Notes under the pieces: model-generated
What the model saw: only the letters and a program-made list of their open reading frames with translations
What the model was told of the DNA's origin: nothing
Databases searched by the model: none
Position numbers and translations under genes: made by a program
Part shown: one piece after another, positions 51,691 to 58,835 of the stretch
How the letters are laid out: the number at the start of each line of letters is the position of its first letter
Numbering within the stretch: position 1 is the first letter of the stretch
DNA from: an uncultured Collinsella sp.
GTDB lineage: Bacteria; Actinomycetota; Coriobacteriia; Coriobacteriales; Coriobacteriaceae
Direction: 5' to 3'
Length of the DNA: 63,074 nucleotides
Assembly: GCA_900549025.1 (NCBI GenBank)
Contig: URMZ01000007.1
Span: 1 to 63,074 of the forward strand

Positions 51691-52605
51691 ATGACTGATG
51701 CCGTTGAGGTGCTGCGAATCGATTCGCTCGAGGACGAGCGGCTCGATGCTTACGTGCGACTGACCGAGCGTGAGCTTCGCTGCGTGCTGGAGCCGCAGAA
51801 GGGCATTTTTATCGCCGAGAGTGCCAAGGTTATCGAGCGCGCGGTGCGCGCCGGATACCAGCCGGTGAGCTTTCTTTTGGGCGAGCGCTGGCTCGACCAG
51901 ATGATGCCGCTGTTTGAGCGCCTAGTCGTGCGCGAGGGCGCTGGTCCTGTTCCTGTGTTCGTCGCCTCGATGGAGCTCATGGAGCAGTTGACGGGCTTTA
52001 ACGTGACGCGTGGTGCGCTTGCGGCGTTCCGTCGCCCGCGTCAGATTCCGGTTGATGAGTTCTTGGGCGGCGTCGTCGAGGCGGCGGGGGATCGTCCGGT
52101 GCGCGTGTGCGTGCTTGAGGGTATTGTCGATCACACCAATGTTGGCGCGATTTTCCGCTCGGCTGCCGCATTGAACGTTGACGGTATTTTGGTCAGCCCG
52201 ACGTGCTGCGACCCGCTGTACCGTCGCTCGGCCCGCGTGAGCATGGGCACCGTGTTTCAGGTTCCGTGGACGCGCATTGGCAGCGAGGTTCGCGTCTGGC
52301 CGTATGACGGGTTGGCGGCGCTACACGATGCCGGCTTTTCGTGTGCCGCTATGGCGTTGACGGACGATTCCGTTTCGCTGGACGATCCTGTACTGCAGGA
52401 GATTGATCGCCTGGCGATCTTTATGGGCACCGAGGGTGCCGGCCTGGGCGCCAAGACTATCGCGGGCTGCGACCGGGCCGTGCGCATTCCGATGGCGCAC
52501 GGGGTTGATTCACTCAACGTTGCCGCGGCGAGTGCCGTCGCCTTTTGGCTGCTGTGCCCGCACGTGAGCAATGAGTATCACTACCAGCCGGGTTTGTATC
52601 ACTAG
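51691..52605 (+). CDS. TrmH/SpoU-family RNA 2-O-methyltransferase
   Basis: A 304-residue SPOUT-class methyltransferase that probably methylates a ribose in rRNA or tRNA. The N-terminal substrate domain (~1-125) is followed by the knotted SAM domain with HTNVGAIFRSAAAL, the FMGTEGAGL loop and RIPMAHGVDSLNVAAASAV. The target nucleotide cannot be told from sequence alone. The start is uncertain: ATG 51691 follows GAAAGGTG at a long distance, and ATG 51658 is an alternative. Confidence 0.85.
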   Translation: MTDAVEVLRIDSLEDERLDAYVRLTERELRCVLEPQKGIFIAESAKVIERAVRAGYQPVSFLLGERWLDQMMPLFERLVVREGAGPVPVFVASMELMEQLTGFNVTRGALAAFRRPRQIPVDEFLGGVVEAAGDRPVRVCVLEGIVDHTNVGAIFRSAAALNVDGILVSPTCCDPLYRRSARVSMGTVFQVPWTRIGSEVRVWPYDGLAALHDAGFSCAAMALTDDSVSLDDPVLQEIDRLAIFMGTEGAGLGAKTIAGCDRAVRIPMAHGVDSLNVAAASAVAFWLLCPHVSNEYHYQPGLYH

Positions 52606-52730
52606 GCAGTTATTCCGCACCGTGCTCTAATTCGGGGTGTTTCGGTCGCCGCCAGTCGGTGCTAAGCTGGTTTTGGCTTTGGTTTTAAATTGCTGTTTTG
52701 CTGTTTGACGTATGCGTGTGGGGAGGGCGT

Positions 52731-54080
52731 GTGGCTAAGAAATCTACGGCTATCGATGTAACGCAAGGAGTCATTTGGCAGCAATTGCTGTCGCTGTGCG
52801 TTCCCATCTTTTTTAGTTCGTTTTTTCAGCAGGCCTACACGCTTATCGGTACGTATATCGTTGGCCAGTTTGGTGGCAAGCTCGCGCTGGGTGGCATTCA
52901 AGCCACGATGGTGCTCACCGAGCTTTGCATTGGCTTTTGCGTTGGCGTCGGCGCCGGCTGCGCGGTCATTACCGGTCAGTATTTTGGCCAGCACGATGAT
53001 GAGCGACTGAGTCGTTCGGTCCATACAGCCATGACGCTCGCGCTGGTGGGCGGTATCGTTTTCTCGATTCTTGGCATAGTGTTCGTTGAGCCCATGCTGG
53101 TGCTTATGAACACGCCGCATGAACTATTGGCCGAGGGCGTGGCCTATGCTCGCTGTTATTTTGCCGCGATGGTTGCGGCACTGCTGCTTAATATGGGAAC
53201 CGCACTGCTGCGCGCCGTGGGCGACACGCGCGGGCCTGCCGTGATTATTGCCTCTGGCTGCCTGGTTAACGTGGTGCTGGATATCATCTTTGTCGCTGTG
53301 TTGCATATGGAGGCGCTGGGCTGCGGCATCGCAGTGGCTCTGACCATTTGCTCCAATGCAACGATGATCGTGTTGCGCATGATGCGCGCTCCGGGTGCAT
53401 GGCGTCTTTCGCTGTCTAAGCTCGGCATCGATCGCGGTATTTGCAAGAGTATGATCTCGTGTGGTCTGCCACTCGGTTTTCAATCGGCTGCCTATTCGAT
53501 CTCGAACGTGCTGATCCAGGTGTCGGTTAATTCGTTTGGCGCCGATGTCACAACTGCTTGGGGTCTATCTGGGCGCCTGGATGGCATTATCTGGATGGTG
53601 ACCGAGGCGCTCGGCGTATCGATCACTACGTTCTCGGCGCAGAACTTTGGCGCGCGCAACTACGAGCGCATGCGCAAGGGCTACCATACGTCGCTCGTGC
53701 TGTCGTTTATGCTCATTGGTGGCCTGTCTGCCGTGCTGCTGGTGTTCTCGGGCCCGCTGTCGCGTTTGTTTGTCGACGATGCTTCGATTTCGGCGTACAC
53801 CACGACGATTCTTCATTTTATCGCGCCGTTCTACGCGATTTTCTCGATTATCGAGAACGCGTCGGGATCCATTCGCGGTGCCGGCGTGAGCTTGCAGCCC
53901 ATGCTGCTCACGATTTTTGGCACTGTCGTGCTCAGGGTGATCTGGGTGTTTGCGATTATGCCGTTCGATCCGTCGCTCGAGCATCTACTGCTGGTCTACC
54001 CCGTAACCTGGCTCATCACGGCCACGTTGTTCACCATCTACCACCACAGCGGCAACTGGCTAGGTCGCGCCACCGCCTAG
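52731..54080 (+). CDS. MATE-family efflux transporter
   Basis: A 449-residue polytopic membrane protein with about twelve segments in two homologous halves, of the MATE multidrug/sodium antiporter family (NorM/DinF-like). Typical features are the N-terminal PIFFSSFFQQAYTLIGTYIV, GNMGTALLRAVGDTRGP-type loop and GLPLGFQSAAYSISNVLIQ opening the second half. The substrate is unknown. The start is GTG at 52731 behind GGGGAGGG (52720-52727). A weak promoter, TTCGGT (52641)-16-TAAGCT, lies upstream. It converges with the cobO remnant. Confidence 0.85.
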   Translation: MAKKSTAIDVTQGVIWQQLLSLCVPIFFSSFFQQAYTLIGTYIVGQFGGKLALGGIQATMVLTELCIGFCVGVGAGCAVITGQYFGQHDDERLSRSVHTAMTLALVGGIVFSILGIVFVEPMLVLMNTPHELLAEGVAYARCYFAAMVAALLLNMGTALLRAVGDTRGPAVIIASGCLVNVVLDIIFVAVLHMEALGCGIAVALTICSNATMIVLRMMRAPGAWRLSLSKLGIDRGICKSMISCGLPLGFQSAAYSISNVLIQVSVNSFGADVTTAWGLSGRLDGIIWMVTEALGVSITTFSAQNFGARNYERMRKGYHTSLVLSFMLIGGLSAVLLVFSGPLSRLFVDDASISAYTTTILHFIAPFYAIFSIIENASGSIRGAGVSLQPMLLTIFGTVVLRVIWVFAIMPFDPSLEHLLLVYPVTWLITATLFTIYHHSGNWLGRATA

Positions 54081-54103
54081 CTCATCCGTCGGATACCCCT
54101 GAT

Positions 54104-54172
54104 AAGTTGCGGTGAAATAGTTCCTGAAAAGCCCTTGGGGACCGTCAAACAAGTACTATTCCACCGCAACTT
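54104..54172. repeat. Long inverted repeat between convergent genes
   Basis: AAGTTGCGGTGAAATAGT (54104-54121) is complementary to 54155-54172 at 17 of 18 positions, with a 33-nt loop. It fills most of the gap between the MATE gene and the cobO remnant. It may act as a bidirectional terminator or be an intergenic element. Confidence 0.65.
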
Positions 54173-54209
54173 CCTTATGAGCTGTAGGTGTTGGCGGAAA
54201 ACGAATCAA

Positions 54210-54695
54210 TTAGTATTCGATGCCTTGGCGGGCTAGGAGGCCTTCGTCGAAGTAGTGTTTGATGGGACGCATTTCGGTGACTAAGTCCGCGAGGTCGGCC
54301 AACGGCAGCAGCCCGCGGCCGGTGAGCACGAGTTCCGTGGTGGCGGGCTTTATCGCGATCAGCGCTTCGACATCCTCGCGTGTCACGAAGCCGCGGCGCA
54401 TAGCCTCGCCGAGTTCGTCCAAAATCAGAACGTCGACCTGTGAGATCTGCTCGTGTGCTAGCTCCAGAATCTGTGCCGCGCAGGCCTCGGGCGTGTCGCG
54501 GTCGGCTTGTACGGTGCGCAGACCCAAACGGGGCGCCGCATCATGCTCGGCGCAGTGAAGTTTCTTGGCAGACTGCAGCCTAAGAACGTCGAGTCCGTAG
54601 CCCGTCGCGCGCAGCGCGAGCCCCAGCGCAGTCGTCGTCTTGCCCTTGCCGTCGCCTGTATAGATTTGAACCTTGCCGACTTACAGTGATGCCAT
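54210..54695 (-). pseudogene. cobO: cobO-type cob(I)alamin adenosyltransferase, stop at codon 5
   Basis: A 161-codon frame encoding a CobO/BtuR-type corrinoid adenosyltransferase, with the P-loop YTGDGKGKTT near its start, DVLILDELGEAMRRG in the middle, and the family ending TEMRPIKHYFDEGLLARQGIEY-like. The only ATG with a ribosome binding site (GAAAGGA, then ATG at 54695) is followed by GCA TCA CTG TAA, so an in-frame stop interrupts it at codon 5. The rest is intact and in frame. The next standard start, TTG at 54527, would delete the P-loop. Hence it is a recent nonsense mutation, a sequencing error or a gene with a nonstandard start (GTC at 54680 is where MGKV would begin). Frame integrity suggests the change is very recent. 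Confidence 0.7.
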
Positions 54696-54787
54696 CTCTG
54701 TCCTTTCGTGCCCGGCGTCGGTTTATCGTCGCTCGGGTTGGGTATTCTAGAAACCATTATCAACCCCAGTAGATGGAGTTCAAGCAG

Positions 54788-56680
54788 ATGGAGATGGATG
54801 ACAACAAGCGTAGACGGAATATGATCCTCTACGTGCTCATCGCCTTCGTCGTCTACCTCGTGCTCTCGACCGTTCTGTTCCCCAACATCGGTCACACGCA
54901 GCAGATTACGGAGACCGATTACTCGACGTTTGTGAAAGCGCTCGACAAGAAGAGCGTCGAAAAGGTCGAGTACAACACCGACGACTATACGATTTATTAC
55001 ACCAAGAAGGGCGAGGACGAGAACATCGCCTATAAGACGACCGGTGTGCCGAACGATGCGGGCTTTACCGATCGCGTGCTTGAGTCTGGCGCTTCGCTGG
55101 AGTCGGTCGTTCCCGATAAGAACTCGGGTTTGATGACCTACTACCTGCTCACACTCATTCTTCCCATGGCGATTTTCTTCCTCATCGGTTGGTGGCTCAA
55201 CCGCCGCATGAAGAAGGCTATGGGCGATGACGGCCCGTCGATGAACTTTGGCGGCGGCGGTTTTGGCGGCGGCGGACTGGGTAAGTCCGGCGCGCGCGTG
55301 ATCGCCTCCAAGGACGTGGGCGTGACCTTTAAGGACGTCGCCGGCCAGGAAGAGGCCAAGGAGTCTCTCAAGGAGGTCGTCGACTTTCTGGAGAAGCCGC
55401 AGCGCTACGAGGAGATCGGCGCCAAGCTGCCGCGCGGTGCTCTCCTTGTTGGTCCTCCGGGTACCGGTAAGACCCTGCTTGCCAAGGCTGTTGCCGGCGA
55501 GGCCGGTGTTCCGTTCTTTAGCATTTCGGGCTCTGAGTTCGTTGAGATGTTTGTTGGTCGCGGCGCTGCAAAGGTTCGTGACCTGTTTAAGCAGGCCAAG
55601 GAAAAGGCCCCGTGTATCGTCTTTATCGATGAGATCGATACCATTGGTAAGAAGCGCGATGGCGGCGGCTTTAGCGGCAACGACGAGCGCGAGCAGACGC
55701 TCAATCAGTTGCTGACCGAGATGGATGGCTTCGATAACCACAAGGGTATCGTTGTCCTCGCTGCCACCAACCGTCCCGACAGCCTCGATCCGGCCCTGCT
55801 GCGCCCCGGTCGTTTTGACCGCCGCATCCCCGTCGAGTTGCCCGATCTGACCGGCCGTAAGAACATTCTTGAGTTGCATGCCAAGAGCGTGAAGACGCAG
55901 CCGCCGATCGATCTGACCGCGATTGCCCGCGCCACGCCTGGTGCCTCGGGCGCCGATTTGGCCAATATCATCAACGAGGGTGCCCTGCGCGCCGTCCGCG
56001 AGGGTCGCAAGCGTGCAACCCAGGACGACTTCGAGGAGTCGGTGGAGGTCGTCATTGCCGGCCAACAGCGTAAGTCCACGGTGCTGTCCGACCACGAGAA
56101 GCAGGTCGTTTCTTATCACGAGATCGGCCATGCCATCGTTGCCGCTCGCCAGAAGGGCTCTGCGCCGGTCACGAAGATCACCATCGTGCCGCGCACGAGC
56201 GGTGCTCTTGGTTATACCATGCAGGTCGAGGAGGACGAGCGCTTCCTGACGACGCGCCAGGAGGTCTTGGACAAGCTCGCTGTCTATTGCGGTGGCCGCG
56301 CAGCCGAGGAGCTCATCTTTGGAGAGATGACGACCGGCGCCGCCAACGACATCGAGCAGGCCACCAAGCTCGCCCGTAATATGGTGACGCGCTTTGGTAT
56401 GTCCGACGAGTTTGGCATGATGGCGCTCGGTACCGTGCAGAACGCGTATCTCAATCAGGACACGTCGCTCACCTGCGCCCCCGGTACGGCCGAGCGCGTG
56501 GACGCGATTGTCGCCAAGCTGATCGAGGATGCGCACGACCGCGCTTTGCAGATTCTGAAGGAGAACAAGTTTAAGCTCCACGAGCTGGCTCGTTATCTGT
56601 ATAAGAAGGAGACCATCACGGGCGAGGAGTTCATGAACCTCCTCACGCGCGAGAATCCGCTGATGCCAAAGCAGCAGTAA
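54788..56680 (+). CDS. ftsH: ATP-dependent zinc metalloprotease FtsH
   Basis: A 630-residue membrane AAA protease for quality control of membrane and regulatory proteins. Two membrane segments (about 12-32 and 114-136) flank an extracytoplasmic domain. The AAA module has GPPGTGKT (222-229), FIDEIDTIG and the SRH segment [20 protein letters not shown]. The protease site is HEIGH (444-448). The glycine-rich linker [13 protein letters not shown] precedes the AAA domain. Three ATGs are possible (54773, 54788, 54794). I chose 54788 because GGAG at 54775-54778 is at a workable distance. Confidence 0.93.
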   Translation: MEMDDNKRRRNMILYVLIAFVVYLVLSTVLFPNIGHTQQITETDYSTFVKALDKKSVEKVEYNTDDYTIYYTKKGEDENIAYKTTGVPNDAGFTDRVLESGASLESVVPDKNSGLMTYYLLTLILPMAIFFLIGWWLNRRMKKAMGDDGPSMNFGGGGFGGGGLGKSGARVIASKDVGVTFKDVAGQEEAKESLKEVVDFLEKPQRYEEIGAKLPRGALLVGPPGTGKTLLAKAVAGEAGVPFFSISGSEFVEMFVGRGAAKVRDLFKQAKEKAPCIVFIDEIDTIGKKRDGGGFSGNDEREQTLNQLLTEMDGFDNHKGIVVLAATNRPDSLDPALLRPGRFDRRIPVELPDLTGRKNILELHAKSVKTQPPIDLTAIARATPGASGADLANIINEGALRAVREGRKRATQDDFEESVEVVIAGQQRKSTVLSDHEKQVVSYHEIGHAIVAARQKGSAPVTKITIVPRTSGALGYTMQVEEDERFLTTRQEVLDKLAVYCGGRAAEELIFGEMTTGAANDIEQATKLARNMVTRFGMSDEFGMMALGTVQNAYLNQDTSLTCAPGTAERVDAIVAKLIEDAHDRALQILKENKFKLHELARYLYKKETITGEEFMNLLTRENPLMPKQQ

Positions 56681-56701
56681 TACTGGTTGCGCAGTGTCAA
56701 T

Positions 56702-56738
56702 CGCCCCATTTGAGTGTTTATCTCAAATGGGGCGTTTT
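56702..56738 (+). terminator. ftsH terminator
   Basis: A perfect 13-bp stem (CGCCCCATTTGAG at 56702-56714 with 56722-56734) and a 7-nt loop are followed by TTTT. It ends 18 nt before the next start codon. Confidence 0.85.
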
Positions 56739-56756
56739 GCGTGGGGAGAGTTGTAT

Positions 56757-57212
56757 ATGAAGATCGTGGTAAGTGCCTGCTTGATGGGCGAGAGCTGCAA
56801 GTATAACGGGCTCGACAACTACCACCGCGCGTTGGTCGAGGCCTGCGAACGTACGGGGACCGAGGTCCTCTTGGTGTGCCCTGAGGTCTTTGGCGGCCTG
56901 CCCACACCGCGCAAGCCGTCCGAGATCGTGGACGGCGAGGTCCGTACCTGCGAGGGCATCTCGGTCGATCGCGAGTTTCGCCTAGGCGCTCAACGTGCGC
57001 TCGATATGTGCGAGCAAGCGGGCGGTCCGGAAGAGATCGCCGCGTGCATCCTGCAGGACCGCAGCCCCTCGTGTGGCGTAGGTCGCATCTACGACGGAAC
57101 GTTCAGCGGTACGCTCACCGTGGGCAACGGTGTTTTCGTCGACCTGCTCCTGCGCCACGGCTACCGTGTGATCCCGGCAAGCGAGTTCGACTCGAGCATG
57201 TTACGGCAATAA
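56757..57212 (+). CDS. DUF523 family protein
   Basis: A 151-residue cytosolic protein of the DUF523 family. Conserved features are VSACLMGESCKYNG at the start, LLVCPEVFGGLPTPR and ILQDRSPSCGVGRIYDG, with four or more cysteines that could bind a metal. Function is unknown. GGGGAGAG (56743-56750) supports the ATG at 56757; an in-frame extension upstream passes through the ftsH terminator and is rejected. Confidence 0.85.
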   Translation: MKIVVSACLMGESCKYNGLDNYHRALVEACERTGTEVLLVCPEVFGGLPTPRKPSEIVDGEVRTCEGISVDREFRLGAQRALDMCEQAGGPEEIAACILQDRSPSCGVGRIYDGTFSGTLTVGNGVFVDLLLRHGYRVIPASEFDSSMLRQ

Positions 57213-57253
57213 AAAACCGCCACAAAGGTGCCTGTCCCCTTTGTGGCGGTTTT
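57213..57253. terminator. Bidirectional terminator
   Basis: AAAACCGCCACAAAGG (57213-57228) pairs perfectly with 57238-57253 over a 9-nt loop (TGCCTGTCC). A-runs and T-runs on both sides make it usable in both directions between two convergent genes. Confidence 0.85.
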
Positions 57254-57259
57254 GGTCGG

Positions 57260-58348
57260 TTAGGCCAGGATAGATTGGCCGTAGGCGTTTGCGGCCTTGA
57301 TGGCGGCGGCGAACTTTTCGTCGGTGAAGGGCTCGGGGTTTCCCTGCTTCCACTCGTTGGTGGCGTGCGCGTACTCGCACAGGGCAGGGATGTCGGCCTC
57401 GGAAAGCCCGACCTGCTCAAGCGTCACGGGCAGGCCCATCTGCTTGTTAAAGGCGGCGTAGCGCTCAAGGTTCTCGGTATCGCCAGTATAGGCAAACAGC
57501 ACGAGCACGCCCAGGCTTACGACCTCGCCGTGCAGATAGGTTCCCTCGCGCGGAATGCTGCACGTCGCATTGTAGAACGCGTGTGCTACGCTCGAGTTGT
57601 AGTAGTAATCGTTTTGGTTGGTCAGGTTCGAGACATAGCCCGTGTTGACCACGATGTCGAGCGCGATCTGCTTGACGGCTTCGCTCGACAGGTTCTTGCG
57701 TACGTCCTCAAGACCCTGGACGCCATAAGTAAACAGCGGCTCGGAGCAGGTGTGGGCGAGTGCCAGGCCAAGACCGGCGGTATGCTCCAAATTACCGGCG
57801 CTCGTGGCGTACTCGACCTCGGGCTGCTTGGACAGGGCATCGCCCACGCCGGCCCAGAAGTACTCCGCTGGAGCTTCGGCGATAATCTTGGGGTTGATGA
57901 AGATATGCGCAGGTCGGTTGGGGTACGAATATCCCTCGAGCGAGCCGTCGTCGTTGTACACGACGGCAATGGCGGTCGCGGCCGAGCAGTTGGAACAGAT
58001 CGTCGGGACGGTGAAGACGATCTTCTTGAGCTCGATGGCTGCGGTCTTCACGGTGTCGAGTGCCTTGCCGCCGCCACAGGCGATAAGCACGTCTGCCTGC
58101 TGGCAAGCGGGGGAGTTCACGACCTTGGCGATATTGGCGCGCGTGCTGTTGGTGCCGTAGACGCGCGTCTCCAGAATCTCGACGTCGGTGCCTGCCAGCG
58201 CAGCCTCGATGCCCGGCAGCGCCGCAGCCAGGGCTCGCTTGCCGCCGATGATGGCGACCTTGGTCGCTCCGTACTCTGCCAGTGCGGCGGGCAACTCGGT
58301 AAAACAATCCTCGCCAACGGTGTAGTCGCTCATTCCAATCGTGCGCAT
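57260..58348 (-). CDS. Glycerol-dehydrogenase-like iron-family alcohol dehydrogenase
   Basis: A 362-residue NAD-dependent polyol dehydrogenase of the GldA branch of iron-containing alcohol dehydrogenases. The NAD site has IGGKRAL and CGGGKALDTVK (92-98); metal ligands are Asp170 (GVGDAL), His256 (SSVAHAFYN) and His273 (GTYLHGEV). The usual substrate is glycerol to dihydroxyacetone, but family members differ. The RBS GAAGG precedes the ATG on the - strand. It is monocistronic and divergent from ileS. Confidence 0.85.
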   Translation of the reverse strand: MRTIGMSDYTVGEDCFTELPAALAEYGATKVAIIGGKRALAAALPGIEAALAGTDVEILETRVYGTNSTRANIAKVVNSPACQQADVLIACGGGKALDTVKTAAIELKKIVFTVPTICSNCSAATAIAVVYNDDGSLEGYSYPNRPAHIFINPKIIAEAPAEYFWAGVGDALSKQPEVEYATSAGNLEHTAGLGLALAHTCSEPLFTYGVQGLEDVRKNLSSEAVKQIALDIVVNTGYVSNLTNQNDYYYNSSVAHAFYNATCSIPREGTYLHGEVVSLGVLVLFAYTGDTENLERYAAFNKQMGLPVTLEQVGLSEADIPALCEYAHATNEWKQGNPEPFTDEKFAAAIKAANAYGQSILA

Positions 58349-58366
58349 AGCAGCCTTCTTTCGTTC

Positions 58367-58396
58367 GATAAAGTGCTTTCAGGTATTTTGCTCCAA
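58367..58396 (-). promoter_or_regulatory. Promoter candidate of the glycerol-dehydrogenase-like gene
   Basis: On the - strand, TTGGAG (58396-58391), an 18-nt spacer and TTTATC (58372-58367) stand about 20 nt before the start codon. Confidence 0.35.
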
Positions 58397-58485
58397 GAGA
58401 AGGTCCACAGCCGCGAGAAATTTCGAACGTATAAAACCAGTGTTGAGGGTTTTTCGCCGGCGCTGAACGTGCTAGCATACTCCGC

Positions 58486-58795
58486 ATAAGCGTTGATGGG
58501 GACGAGTAGTCGGCCGTCCGCATGTTACAGAGAGCGGGGAGCGCTGAGAACCCGTGCATGCGACCGATGAAAATCACCCCGGAGCTGCGGTCCCAACGGA
58601 CGCGTCGCACAGGCTCGTCTTAGTAGATATCGCCGAGATGGTCGTCGATACAGGCCAGCCGAGTAACGGATGCGAGCGCGCGAATACGCGGGCGAGGGCA
58701 TCTAAGCTGGGTGGTTAAACGAAGAGCTTTTGCGGGCATACAGCCCGTTTTTGTGGCGCTTCGTCCCAGCTTGTAGGGACGGGCGCTTTTTTGGT
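58486..58795 (+). promoter_or_regulatory. Isoleucine T-box riboswitch of ileS
   Basis: The leader shows the T-box landmarks in order: GGGGACGAGTAGT near the start, AGAGAG and GCTGAGAA in the distal part of stem I, and a specifier ATC (Ile, 58573-58575) followed by ACCCCGGAG. The antiterminator is AAGCTGGG (58704-58711), the 7-nt bulge TGGTTAA (58712-58718) and ACGAAG, pairing with CTTCGT and CCCAGCTT (58759-58772). The TGGT of the bulge can pair with the ACCA end of uncharged tRNA. The competing terminator GCGCTTCGTCCC/GGGACGGGCGC (58756-58786) is followed by six Ts. Control is therefore by transcription attenuation. Confidence 0.9.
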
Positions 58796-58835
58796 GCCCA
58801 ACGGGCGTGCGCGCCCACGACATGAAAGGGGTACC

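Noticed and set aside
57008..58489. A 493-codon + strand frame opposite the glycerol-dehydrogenase-like gene
   Set aside because: The - strand frame has NAD and metal motifs of the GldA family, and a strong bidirectional terminator lies inside the + strand frame.
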